NCBI GenBank assembly: GCA_028455995.1
Contig: JABELC010000002.1
Location: 868,001-932,000 of the forward strand
Direction of reading: 5' to 3'
From: Scleromitrula shiraiana
Lineage: Eukaryota > Ascomycota > Leotiomycetes > Helotiales > Sclerotiniaceae
DNA length: 64,000 nt
The notes beneath the pieces were generated by a model that worked only from the letters and a program-made list of their open reading frames with translations, was not told the origin of the DNA and ran no database searches. Below are positions 22,795 through 34,288 of the stretch, one piece after another; within the stretch, counting starts at the first letter, position 1, and every line of letters begins with the position of its first letter. The translations under genes were made by a program, and so were the position numbers.

Positions 22795-23851
22795 TTACTC
22801 CTCATCATCCTCCGAACCGGAAAGACTAATTGTCTCTCCATCAACCTTACTTCTGGAAAGTTTCGCAGCATTATTAGGTGCACTGATCGTATCAATATAG
22901 GTCATATCATCCAGCCCACTGATCAGTTTGGGAATATTATCCATTGTCAGGTCTTCTGGATCATCCGGAACAACGAAGAGATATTTCTCAAAACATTCCC
23001 AGGCTTCCTTATTATCTTCATCCACATATCGATGTTTTTGCCATTGCTCTTGTTGGGCAGCCGAAATACGTATTCCAATGTTGTCGGATCCATCCTCCTC
23101 TCCATCAATATTCGACTTCACCGTCATATGAATTGCTCGAGCTTCCGTTGTTCGAGCAGGAGCTCCTCCTTCGCGAGGCCGGTTTTGTCGTTCTTGTTCC
23201 GAGTGGGCATCAATATGGTGGAATTGAGGCCTTAATTGAACCATGTGGTCAACGGGGGTCAAATGAAGCTTGTCTAATATGATATGAGCTACAATTGAAC
23301 GTCATAACATAAGACTTCATATATTTACCTTTATCAAAAGCTCCCACGAAATATTGAGGACTTGTTTTCTCGACTGGAATAATCTGACCACCAAGAGTCT
23401 GTTTCACCAAAACCTGTTCCCTCTGGATAGCACCTTCATAATCCGCCATAACCCTCTGCGGATCCAATTCTTCACCTCTACCCCTCCCTCTACTAGACGC
23501 TTGTGCGCCCCCAATACCGAAACCACCAGGTAAACCGTGACTCCCCCCGCCCTTGACCATATTACTCTTCTTGATAGCATCTCCCCATTTAACACCCTTA
23601 TCTTTATCGTAGTTCCTGCGCGCATCGATTGGAACATCCATTTCTACCATGCCAGACGTGGGTTTCGTTCGGAACTTAAGAGGTTGTGAATCAGTTGAGC
23701 CAGAGTATCGTTGCTGGATATCGCGATTAGGGAATTGTAGGATATAAACCTCACGACCATTAGAAATTTGAGGCTTGATGTAAATATCGTAAGAACTAGT
23801 TATAGGATCATCCTCCTCTTCTATCTCGACATCCATATCAACTTCCGTCAT
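22795..23851 (-). CDS. RNA polymerase III subunit RPC5 (Rpc37-like)
   Basis: Two exons (23851-23329 and 23273-22795) give 333 residues. The Sin-like/RPC5 domain starts near residue 20 with DIYIKPQISNGREVYILQFP and continues with PLKFRTKPTSGMVEMDVPID and VKWGDAIKKSN, which are characteristic of the family. The splice joins FDKDKLHLTPVDHMVQLRPQ, matching the conserved downstream segment. This subunit forms a TFIIF-like heterodimer with Rpc53 in Pol III and is involved in initiation, termination and reinitiation at tRNA and 5S genes. The acidic start (EIEEEDDP) and acidic end (SGSEDDEE) are typical. It is divergent from the Pmp3-like gene across about 320 bp. Confidence 0.88.
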
Positions 23852-24169
23852 ATTGAATTGTGCGTGCTTAAAGTATAAAAAAGGGTTGACAAATAAATGA
23901 TCTGTTGTGATCCTGTAACTTTTTTTTATCTGGAGATACCGATGGAGAAAGATCTAATTTAATCACCGAACCCCGACTTTTTATGCATTAGGCTATACCT
24001 AACTAAGTAAAGTCTCATCTATCTCTGACTGCTTCCACCACAATGACGAACTATCACCTGCGCCTTGGACAAGAATTTAACCCTCTGTAAAACGTTATCC
24101 TGTTGCCTCCTTTTCATCCAAAAAATAATCTCAATCCGAAATCAAACAACAAGACAACAAGACATCAAA
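23852..24169. promoter_or_regulatory. divergent promoter region, RPC5 / Pmp3-like gene
   Basis: 318 bp between two start codons that point away from each other, so it must hold both promoters. No specific operator can be named by eye. Confidence 0.5.
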
Positions 24170-24846
24170 ATGTGCTCTTCAGATATTTTCCTTGGTCTAG
24201 TCGCCATTCTATTCCCTCCTCTTGCAGGTAAGTTACCCATTCTCCCATACCCACCCACTCATTCATCCACTTCCCCACGATCCGATCACTCCCTGTCTAC
24301 ACAAACAAACAATGTGGCAATCCATCCCACCCTCCTTCCATCCACCCACCCACCCCCCAAACCAAACAAAAACCCCCACTAACAAACCACCCCCCAGTCT
24401 GGGTAAAACGCGGCATCTGCTCCGTCGACTCCCTCCTCAACATCCTCCTCTGCATGCTCGGCTTCCTCCCCGGCCTCCTGCACGCCTGGTACATCATCGC
24501 CAAATTCCCCGAGCACAGCTACGAGTACGTGCCCGATTCCGAGGGCGGCGGCGCCCGCGTAAGCTACGTCGTTATTCAGGGCTCCAACATCCCGCGTCGG
24601 GCTCCGAAGGATTCCCGCATGCACGGTCAGTACCAGCAGCAGGGATATGGAACGACGGCTCCGATGGAGGCGCCGGTGCCGCAGCAGCAGCAGAATGGCT
24701 CGTGGGGTGTGAGTGGAAGTGGTGGGCTGGGAAATGGAAGTGTACAGGGGGCGGGGGAGGGCGGTAGCAGTGCGGGGGCGAATGCGGTGCCCCCTACGTA
24801 TGCGGAGGCTATTAGGGGGGATCATAAGGTGCAGACGAGGGATTAG
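24170..24846 (+). CDS. Pmp3/UPF0057 small membrane protein with long PPxY-ending tail
   Basis: Two exons (24170-24227 and 24398-24846) give 168 residues. The first 55 or so are a complete Pmp3-type proteolipid: two hydrophobic helices (SDIFLGLVAILFPPLAG and the segment with LLNILLCMLGFLPGLLHAWYII) separated by a short VKRG loop. The family works at the plasma membrane in ion homeostasis and membrane potential under salt stress. Canonical Pmp3 ends soon after the second helix. Here a tail of about 110 residues follows, rich in Gly, Gln and Ser, and ends with PPTYAEAIRGDHK. PPTY is a PPxY motif of the kind bound by WW domains of Rsp5-type ubiquitin ligases. The short exon 1 is supported by the frame and by hydrophobicity across the splice. 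Confidence 0.88.
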
Positions 24847-25152
24847 GGAGTTGAGTTGTTATTAGGTGAGGTGACTGGAGAGGTTATCGGATTATGCTTA
24901 ATGAGGGAGAGGATATGAGGGCTTCTTGGACTGGGTTGGATGCGAATAGATTATTTATTCGTTCGGCGTACAAGGGATGGGGGATGATGATTTTTATGGT
25001 TGTATTATGTACGGAGTTGACCCTTTCCTATTTATTCGGAATACATTCACGCGCAAATCTTCGCTATCGATATAAAGAAACAAAAACATGTATCTGAATC
25101 AAATGATTTTCCATTTCAAATTGGTATTGTATTGTATTGTGAATTATTTCCG
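24847..25152. other. convergent 3' region between Pmp3-like and CLP1 genes
   Basis: About 300 bp between two converging genes. It should hold both 3' untranslated regions. No gene is seen. Confidence 0.5.
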
Positions 25153-26771
25153 TTATCCCATTAAGCTCACAGTGGCTTCAGGCCAACTACCCCAAATCAA
25201 AGGTCTATCCGTAACTCTAGTATTCAACGGTGCCAAGATTTTCAACCTCTTTTTCTTCTCGTCCACCTCTGCTACGTAGACGAATCCCATTACACTTGCA
25301 TCTCGGATCGTATCCTGAGTATCTCGAGTTGATGCGTGCATTACTGCGAATATGCAATGAAGCATCATTTGTGATGGTTCTACTTTTTCATATAATGTCT
25401 GTTCGACTTCTTCTTCTCCGCCTGGTAGGAATGCGCTGAGCATTGAGTGTGCTTGTGGGATGTTAGTATGATATTATGGTTGAGATGCTATAAAAGACGT
25501 GACGTACCTTCTCTGACTCTGAATATCGAGAGCTCGTCAAAAGTGACTTGTTGGGTGTGGGGACTTAGAGTCCGTTTGGCATCACCGAAGAAGTATTCCT
25601 TGATTGATGCTTCTCGAGATTGTTGCATAAATGCATCATCTCTGTCTACACAACCTCCTGACTTATCTAATTTCACCAGCGTGATGGATTCGCCATTGCT
25701 AGTCTTATGTGTAGAGAATCGGCGCATCATCTCGCTGTGTAAACGCTCTGATCCCAACACCAGTATTATATTGACTAAAATCCTTAGTAAAATGGCCTTC
25801 GCCCACAGAATAGGAAGGACCAACATACCTGAGAACTCCGACACAATATGAGAAATAAGATCATAGCCCCCCTTCCCCTGGCTAATAACCCCCGGCGTAT
25901 CAATAATCATACCCGTAGTCCTACACCCCTCATCATCGGCCACTCTACTCGTAGCCGCCAACGCCAGCCTCGTCACCACCGGTTTAAACAACTTCGTATT
26001 ATCCTCCGGACTCGGCAACCCATAATAATAACACAGCGGCAACTTCACCGGCACCGGGCTCGGCCCACTCGTCGGACTACTCCCCCACCCCTCCTCCACA
26101 TCCACAATACTCCCCCACACCGCCGCCGTCAAACTCCCCGCTATACTCAGCATCCCCTCCCTCGTATCCGTATTAACCACCAACGGCTGTCTCCCGCCGC
26201 GCACCGCATACGCCGTGAGCAATTTCACCAGGCTCGTTTTGCCCGCGTTACTGGGACCGACGACTAAGACTCGGGGCCCTTCTTTCCTGGCTTTGCGCGC
26301 CTCGTTGCGGAGGTTCTCGAGCGCAAAGTGCGTGTTGATGTAGGATACCATGGGGGTTTCTTCGGCGGTGTATTCTTCGCAGGTGCCGGAGCACTCGAGG
26401 CGACAGCCGTGCCAGGTGTAGATGGAGGATTTGGTGCCGCTGAATGTGTAGGTGTGGTTGAGGGCTAATTCTGTGCCGAAGATTTCAGCAGTGCCGGAGA
26501 GGACCTTGGGGGGTTCATTAGTTTCCTTTTTTCTAGATGGTTGACATGACAGTCCAGTGGAAATTTCTGCATACTTTAACTTCAATGCTCGATCCAATAG
26601 CAACTTCGAACCGCCATTCCGAATTCGCCTGAAGCTCATGAATATTCGTAGCAGCTACAGCAGTTGGAATCGCAGCCGCCTTTTTCCCAATATTAGTAAA
26701 ACATCCAAATATATTTCGAAGACTGGTATACGTACTGTAGGGACAGCATGTCCAAGACCTGGAATTGACAT
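25153..26771 (-). CDS. CLP1: mRNA 3'-end cleavage factor / polynucleotide kinase-like protein
   Basis: Five exons (26771-26736, 26679-26575, 26504-25829, 25774-25508, 25451-25153) give 460 residues, near the family length. CLP1 belongs to cleavage factor IA in pre-mRNA 3'-end processing; its fold is a P-loop polynucleotide kinase. An N-terminal beta domain contains SGTAEIFGTELALN and WHGCRLECSG. The P-loop GPSNAGKTSL is followed by NTDTREGMLSIAGSL, and IDTPGVISQGKGGYDLI is the Walker B-like region. The last exon carries the C-terminal domain ending with GFVYVAEVDEKKKRLKILAP. The 36-bp first exon (MSIPGLGHAVPT) matches the usual CLP1 start and fixes the initiation codon. All five exons join in one frame. 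Confidence 0.9.
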
Positions 26772-27762
26772 GATTGATAACCACGTCGGTCTTTGAAGGT
26801 GTGAAGCATGGGGTGAAACGTTATAGCTAGGGGGAGGTGAATGTGGATTTGGGAAATTTAAGGTTTTGCTAGGATCTTGAGAGATGTAAATTCAGCCTTG
26901 CAGATTACTTTTTTATGCGACGCGTTGGGATCTGGATCTGGATCTCTAACTTGGAATGGGATTTTGGAAAGCTGACTGTGACTTCTCGATAGTTGATCTT
27001 TTTTTAGGGGTACTTTTTATATTAGTCCGGTCATGTAGTACGTACATATTTAGATTGTTGTTGACAAAGAGGATGGTACGAGTATCTGATTAGGAACAAT
27101 GATGTAATCATTACTCGTTAGCTTTGTGAGACCGATCGATACGACTGAGTTGACACTGTTATATTCCTATCATTACCTCTATGATTTATGTACGAAAGAG
27201 TTTACTCCAGGTCTAGAAAAGAAAATGTCAGTCCTACTTATTAGCTTATTCGCCTCCTGCTGGGAAGAGACATGCAATTCACCATGACATATTCTTCGGT
27301 ATGGCCGAAACCTATTCAAATCTCAAAGCTATCTTACCTCATTTTCATGTCATCAATATAAATATATGCATATCTCAATAAAAGGATGAGGTGATGTCAC
27401 AGCAAAAACCGTCATCCAATGCCAAAGTATGCGAAAAATCACGTTTTATTTAGCAATTTCATCAAATCATCACAGAAGAGCAGGAGTTAAGAATGTATAA
27501 TTGAAATCCATCTAATGTTTGAAATGAGAAGAGAAACCAAAATTCGATGCTACATATTCTATGTAGACATCCGGAAGCTCAGCCCAGTACAGTGGGGGGT
27601 ATCTTAATACATAGCCATGCTCGTCTGTAATTAACGTAGATGTATGTCCTGTCCAAGCAACTCCGAAATATGCCTTGCATCTAGTAAACTCCACAACTCC
27701 CACGCCTAAGCCAATCTCCTTGTTAAGAATATAATGCACATCCTGCGTTACCATGAGTAGCT
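26772..27762. other. 990-bp intergenic region with a short overlapping reading frame
   Basis: Holds the CLP1 promoter and the 3' region of the inositol polyphosphate kinase gene. A minus-strand frame of 84 codons (27766-27512) begins with an ATG overlapping the kinase stop codon (ATGA). I do not recognise it and treat it as unproven. No other structure is visible. Confidence 0.4.
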
Positions 27763-28815
27763 TCATGGATACGCCAATTTGTCCAAAATCTTCGCCACGC
27801 TGCGAACTCCAACAAGAGCATTCTCATCGGACCCTTCGTTTGGTGTCCATTTGGCGTGTGCGAAATCGATGACTTTGACCGTATAAATCTTAGGGCCTTC
27901 GTCATCTTCTGATGAAGAAGAGCCCGGACTATCCCCAGAAGATGAGGATACAGGATCATTTGTTCTTCTCGCCTCCTCGATTGCTTTGCGTAATGCTTCC
28001 CCGTCGCCCTCAAACACAAACAAGAGACTTGCGGAGTACATTCTACTTTCTTGGTTTTCCAATGCTTGTTGAATCTTCTCAACTTCAACCTGGAAACACC
28101 GGGATATTAATTGTCCCAGTTCGTTGTCAATGCCGGCCGTTTTTGTAAAAATGAAGTCTTTAAACGCTTCATGAACATTATTCGTTTTCAAATCTCTTCC
28201 ATATTGTTTGTTATATATTCTGTAGCCATCGGCATCTATATTAGGACCTTGGACGTTTTCTCCCTGCCATACTCTCATTCCTGCAATGCGAAATCCCAAA
28301 TCTTTATGGGTTGAGTCCTCGGTAACTTTGGTGAATCGGTCTTTCTTTTCAGGAGACGCATCGTCTGCCCATAAACGTACACCGAGCTTGACATCGAGAA
28401 TATTCGGTTTCACAAAACCATACGAGGCATTTTCAAGTACTATAGCTTGATCGGTAACAATCCTCTTCGTCCTATTGGCGGCGTATAAGGAGTGGTTCGT
28501 AACAAATTCGGCGCCCCTCTCTTCAATGGTTTTACTTTGGTCTTTATCGAGCGCGAGGGTCCCCATGAATACGGGCATAAAACTATAAAAGTCCTCATGG
28601 TAGGCTATAGAGTTGTTGTAGAATTCGACCTCGGCATCTGTGCATGGCTTGATGAATAATTCGCCAGTCGCATCTGAAAGAGTTCCTTCACTATTCAAAT
28701 GTCAATTAGTGGCTCTTGAGATAAGATAAAGAGAGGTCATTTGCACATACTGTCCGGCGACAGCATAAGGGCAGTCGACCAAACCCGCTGTAGAAGCAGG
28801 TAAAGATTTCGTCAT
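27763..28815 (-). CDS. inositol polyphosphate multikinase (Ipk2/Arg82 family)
   Basis: Two exons (28815-28751 and 28690-27763) give 330 residues. The signature PxxxDxKxG appears as PNILDVKLGVRLW, and the catalytic Asp region appears as VIDFAHAKW. The splice joins YAVAGHEGTLSDATGELFIKP, which is the conserved N-terminal IPK segment and validates the 60-bp intron. A Ser/Asp-rich low-complexity insert (SSSGDSPGSSSSEDDEG) precedes the catalytic region, as in other multikinases. The enzyme phosphorylates IP3 and IP4 to IP5 in the nucleus and supplies inositol polyphosphate signalling. In yeast it also serves as a transcription cofactor of the ArgR-Mcm1 complex. Confidence 0.9.
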
Positions 28816-29420
28816 TTTATTAAATCGTTGCTGGTGTTGTATTTGATTAAGGATCTATCATTGTGGGAAGGAAAGTATTAGAATATATGTATAAAGTAAA
28901 TGAATGAATGGCCTTGAGATCTTTGTCCTGCTTCTTTTCCCCTCGCGATAATAGAAAATGAGATTGGAAACTTTATATATATACTCAGTATAAAAAAAAT
29001 AAGAAAAGAGAAACGAGGCTGAGTATCAAAAAGATGATTATAAAGGAGGCGTTGGACTTAATTGGGTAGCGAAGTGGTGAGAGTGAGTGTATCGTGGCTT
29101 CAATCACTTCTCAGGTTCGAAGACCAACAATAGAATAGATTATATTTTTGACATTGGGCGCGCGCGCGCAAGTAAAAAATTTACGTTTGCGCAAATCTTG
29201 CGGAAATAATAATAAAACCATGTCGGTTATTCGGATCTGGAAGTTTTAGAGGGCCTGAGGGGGGGGGGGGAAATGGGTGGGGGGAGGGGAATCTTTATTG
29301 AAGAAACGCTTAAACCTTTCCCTATAAGGGAAAATGTCTTAATAAACTTGCGAAACTTTCGAAACTTGCCCCTCTCTCTCTCTCACTCTCTTTCTCTCTC
29401 TCTTTCTCTCACACACACAC

Positions 29421-29460
<40 letters not shown>

Positions 29461-31044
29461 CAGAATTATTAAAATGCCAACCAGAACTTAAGATCTCTCC
29501 TCCAATGATACTTGTAATATGATACCATGTAATAACTTCATGTATAGAAGGTACCTAAATACTTCCTTCGTATATACAGTACATGCATCTTCAGCTGCAA
29601 GATACCTACATAATTTTCATTGACACTGCCACCAGCAATATCCACGGGTACTACAACCGCCTAAGTCAAAATCCATGAATATTTCAAAGAAGAACGAGTA
29701 AGATTCTGAGCTACCCAGGTTCTGTACTGCTTAACATCGCCCGAAGATGTGGGTATGTGTGTACCATTCCTGAATGCAGGACCTGCGCCCATATCTGCAC
29801 ACAAAGCAAGGGCAATTCCACTCCTGTATATCAGGGACCAATCTTTGGGTAAGATAATATGAGGCATACTTCATGGCGGACGATAACAGATAATGGGAAT
29901 CTTGAACACCAATAGAAGAAGTCTTGAATATAGAAAAGAAAGAATTCACACTTTACCTTTACGATATCCGCCATCGATTTTGTTTTATATGGAGCCATGT
30001 CTAATAATTCCGACTACTTGCTTTTTTACCCCGCAACTCGGATTCTTTTAGAATGCCTATTGATTGGTATCTCGCCGTTTGCCTTTCTTTGCTTTGCCTT
30101 GCCTTGCCTTGCCTTGCCTACCCGTACCGACCCGTAATAGCAACGGCGAATGATAGATATTATGTTACTTTTGTATGGAGGTTGATTTTTGGGAATAAAA
30201 TCTTTTTAATATATTTTCGAAAAGGTATCTTTTCTGAGAAACGAGAGAATAATAATAATAATAAGTAATTTTGAAAGTGGCATGAAATAGAAAGTGTTTT
30301 CTTGAAGAAATATCTCCATGTTTGGAAAACTCCTTCCCTTTAAAAGTAAGTTTGATGCTCTTTCTATCTAAAGATCGTGTCATTCACACTCATCATACTT
30401 CTTGTAAAGAGTCACCAGATACACCTTGGTTTCCAGATTATTAGGTATAGACTCATCTACTCACCCATCCATGGATATTTCTAAATGATTCACTTTTTAC
30501 CAATTACTTTTGTTGTTTACTCCTAGCGTGCTGTTTGCGAACGAGAAAAGAAATATACCATCTACTCTTCCTGTCTCATATAATTTCAGGATTACTCCTT
30601 TCACACATTCACAGTCACACACTCATCATTCATACTAAAACCCATATACTCATACTCACCACTCATATTATCACTTTTCTGTCATAGAAAACATTTTCTA
30701 TATTCTTTCTACCATATCTTGGTGCCTCACTTTTCCTGCCGCAGTATTGCATACCTAGTCGATTGTTGGGCCTCAACTTCAACAAATTTTGTATCTTAAG
30801 TAATTTCTTAACGATCTTCTACCAATCTTCTACCTCAAAATTTCTCCACTACAGAAGAATAAAATACAAAGTTTTTAAGGTGCCGCACTCTTCACTTCAT
30901 TAGGGTTATTTACACAGCCCTTCCAGCTAGCCATTACTCCACAATCATCACTTGGAGCTATTCCCTGCCAAACAACTTCTTCACTATCTATTACGGCACT
31001 AACTCTTTTGTTCTAGATTAGGTAGCTTAGCAGGAAAAGTTATC
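28816..31044. other. 2.2-kb intergenic region with simple repeats and possible short minus-strand frame
   Basis: Divergent space between the kinase gene and the Arb1 gene. It contains a G-run (about 29259-29270), a long CT/CA tract (29371-29461) and a CCTTG repeat (30094-30120). Minus-strand frames at 29661-29949, after an ATG at about 29998 and a possible 5' splice site, could form a small spliced gene. I find no conserved motif and no clean splice solution. The right end, pyrimidine-rich from 30530 to 31030, is the Arb1 leader and promoter. Confidence 0.4.
29371..29461. repeat. CT-rich microsatellite with a short CA core
   Basis: About 90 bp of almost pure pyrimidine, mainly CT dinucleotides, interrupted by a short CACACA run. 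It lies in the intergenic region upstream of the kinase gene. Confidence 0.9.
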
Positions 31045-33044
31045 ATGGCACCCCACTCAATAGGCCCTGAGCCTGAAGAACTATCTCGTGCTATCAGCGA
31101 ACTTGATTTGACCTCTCTGAGAGTGGATGAGGGGAATTTTGATGGAACTTCCGAAGAAGTTGAAACTGAGAGAGGTCCGCGCTATTCTAGAGATCAACTC
31201 TTGAGCTATCGATCAAAAGCCGACGACAAGGTTAAGGTTTCCATCAATATTACTGAGCTCACAGATGGAATTCAAACGCCGCCAGCCCCTCCTAGAGTTC
31301 CACCACCTACCCCGGAACATCTTTCGGTCACCCCTGGCACTGATACCCCTGTATCTCACCTTCCTACTACCCCTGAGAAGCCTGAGGAGGAAGGCGTTGC
31401 AGGAGAGGGGATAGCTACAGATGTTGGCCCTTTTAATGAGAACACGGCTGAAGAAGAGCCTAAGAAGAAAAAGAAGAAGAAGAAGAGTGGTGGAAAGACG
31501 AAGAAGCCAGTTCCCACAGGATTCGAAGGTATGCAGCAGTATTTGTCCAATTTCCGAGAAAGTATAATAATTAACGTGATACTTTAGAGTTCTATGCTGA
31601 TCCACCCGTCGCTCCCGATGAATATGAAGAAGAACGTGAGATCTATAGCGAGTAAGTAACCTTTTGCTTTAAGATAACATCTCTAACTAATGTTGCAGAG
31701 CTCGACCGTTTGCAGAGTAAGTAGTTGTCTTTTAAAACCATGTTTACAAACTTACATTCAGTAGGCGTATCGAAACATGCATTCAACGTTATAGAGCCAG
31801 GCGCAGGCTCGACAATGTTCGTAGTAACATTCTTACTAAATATTGGGGCTTGGGTGGTATTGAATCTAGTGGCAAAACTTTCAATGGAGGCCTTGACAAA
31901 GAAACGGTGGAAAATTCGACCGCTGCAGAAATCGCTGCCATTCAAGCAACTGATTACATTCGCTCAGGCAGCATCAAATACTACGATCCCGATAACGCCG
32001 AACATTGGGTGGTAGACTGGGAAGGAGTTGCAAAAGGCTTCCTGTAAGTAGCAGTTTTGTCCTTTCCCTTGAGCCCACTGACGATTATTCAGTTCTTGGA
32101 GAGCACCACATTATTTGGGCGACGAAGAAACTGTAGCTACGCAATACTGTGCAGTTGTCCGAAACTTTCTCAACTATGTCTTAACTCATAACGTATGCCC
32201 CGAATATAGAGATGATGTTATGGCCGCACGTAAAATATGCGATATCGCGGAGAAAGAGCTACAGGCCATCAGGCAGCTTCGAAGTATTTTACCTGGCGAT
32301 TTCAATATGGCTGCATCCACAATCCATGGTGGAATGTACAGGGACCAACTTATTGCTAACGATGCATGGGCTGGCGAGGATGGCGGTTGGATCTCCAATA
32401 TCCCTGGGTTAAGTAGAACTGATTCCCAATTCATTATCAACGGAGTTTTAGCTATGGTTGGTGGGAGAGAGCGTTATGATAGAGCAATGAATGATGGAAT
32501 TCATCATACGAAGTCAGAAATTCGAACGTTCGAGGTGGTGGATGTCGAGCGCGCTTCGGAATCTGCAATTAAAGATTTCAAGAGTATCAAAGATCCTCGA
32601 GGACTTGGTGCTTTGAAGCCAATTGGAAAACTTTATGTCAAGCATTGGGAGGGTCTCGGTATTAACGAAGAGGACATGAGTGACGATGAAAGTGCCCAAG
32701 AGGCAACTGATAGCCCGGTTGAGGAGTTCTGGCTTGAAGATGAGATTTTGAAACATTTCTATCCTGGTCTAAAGCTTGAATTGTCTGTTCATGAGCTCAA
32801 CATTGACGTCAGATACTTTGATATAATTCAAGGCCTCTACCCATCATTCCACACCTATCTTCCCAATGAAAAGATGGCTGGCTGGAAGGAGCCTGGTAAG
32901 TGCTTCCCATGGTTTATTTTGAGAATCTGTCAACTAAACATATACACAGTTCCTAATGAGAGGCCTCCTCCAACTGAAGATGATCCGGACGCAGAGGAGA
33001 AAATTATGAATGCAACCGCGGATGAGGAATTGAGGGACCTTTAA
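31045..33044 (+). CDS. Arb1: Argonaute siRNA chaperone (ARC) complex subunit
   Basis: Six exons (31045-31528, 31588-31651, 31699-31716, 31765-32043, 32093-32895, 32950-33044) give 580 residues in one frame. The first 160 residues are disordered, with a Pro-rich stretch and a Lys-rich patch (EEPKKKKKKKKSGGK). The Arb1 domain begins with FYADPPVAPDEYEEEREIY and runs through ARPFAERIETCIQRYRARRR and VVDWEGVAKGFLSWRAPHYLG. In fission yeast Arb1 binds Ago1 with Arb2 and holds it with duplex siRNA; it is needed for heterochromatin assembly. Exon 3 is only 18 bp, yet the domain reads through it correctly, which supports the model. A role in small-RNA silencing here is inferred from the family only. 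Confidence 0.88.
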
Positions 33045-34288
33045 TAAGTTTAGATTTGATCGCACTAACTTCTGCGTTGGAGGTCATACTCATAGCATAG
33101 TAGCATAGCAAGGGTTCTGATGTTGCATTGCGCTCAAGGAAGTAGGCCTTGTTGTATCTGGAGTTATTTTTTTCTATTTTTCTATCCCCTTCGAGGTGCA
33201 AATATGGCTATATGAATTGGTGGCAAAATTTTCATATTGATCAATTGGTGGCTTCCTTGTTCGTTAGTTGGTTGTTTAATGGCGTGAAGTGAGCAAAATA
33301 TTGGGAGGGAAAATTGAAGGGCATGTATTCTAGAGTCAACGATGATTCATGGCGATTGCATTTGATCTACTGCTGGCTGTTCTCCTTTCAAATTACTATT
33401 ATATGGTATGAAATGATACGCATCATAATGAATAACACAAAATAGTTGTCTCCATGAAAGCTAGTGAAGATTGTGAGCAATGGAGTTGTTTCTTGGTGAT
33501 GTTTTCCTTAAGTTTTAAAGAGAGATGTCTACTGATCTGACTGAGATGGGGAACTAAATCTAGATGATGGGCTTAATTCATCTCATTGCTTTTTCACTAC
33601 TTTACTAGAATCCTCACCAGAGATGGTCATTATGATTAGTATATACTATTCAATTGATATTGAAGGATGCTTCAAAATTCTTATAATGAGTTAAGATCTC
33701 AATTGTATTCCATGTTTGCACTCGGATATATGATATATTTAGAAGCGTCAGATGCATTCCCTGAATCTCTGGACTAGAATGAGAGAGTCACATGAAAATC
33801 TGTTAGGTAATTCTACTAGCATGAGAAGCTTTAAATGTTGTACAATTATTCAGATGTTATATTTCTAACTCCGTATAATCCCCCTTTTCACAATTGTTAG
33901 ACACTTGGGACTAGAGGTCAATGTGTACTCGTATATGAGCGCGTAAGTGCGGGGTTGAAGCGGGGGTTTATTTCTCAAGTGGGACACGTGGGGGTACCAT
34001 CAATTTCCCTCCCAATTGATTGTTAAGCATCACATCATATTCGATTGAGTGGAGTTGAGTTATCAATCTAATAAATCGCGCGGATTGAAATACCCGTGGA
34101 TTATGTAAAAACCTCTACATCATACTTATTAGTAGGTCAACCCAACCTCTTACTCGTATACAATAGATTAAACCACATCAAATATAAAGATTCAAATGTC
34201 TATCCGTCTCATAGCACTATGAATCACATCATTAACCTCCCAATTTAAGCCTCATCGTCGACTGTTATCTTTCTCTCGAATTAGGAAA
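33045..34288. other. 1.2-kb intergenic region
   Basis: Downstream of Arb1 and upstream of the quinone oxidoreductase gene, same strand. No gene, RNA or strong repeat is visible. Confidence 0.5.

Noticed and set aside
24222..24767. Long overlapping frames on both strands of the Pmp3-like gene
   Set aside because: They are GC-rich shadow frames of Pro/Arg type; the spliced Pmp3 frame has the recognised domain.
25848..26267. 139-codon plus-strand frame opposite CLP1
   Set aside because: It is antisense to the conserved P-loop region of CLP1 and has Arg/His/Pro-rich shadow composition.
29055..29140. tRNA gene suggested by TAGCGAAGTGG and GGTTCGAAGAC
   Set aside because: The boxes resemble A and B boxes, but flanking acceptor arms do not pair and the T-stem is wrong. 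At most a chance or decayed tRNA.
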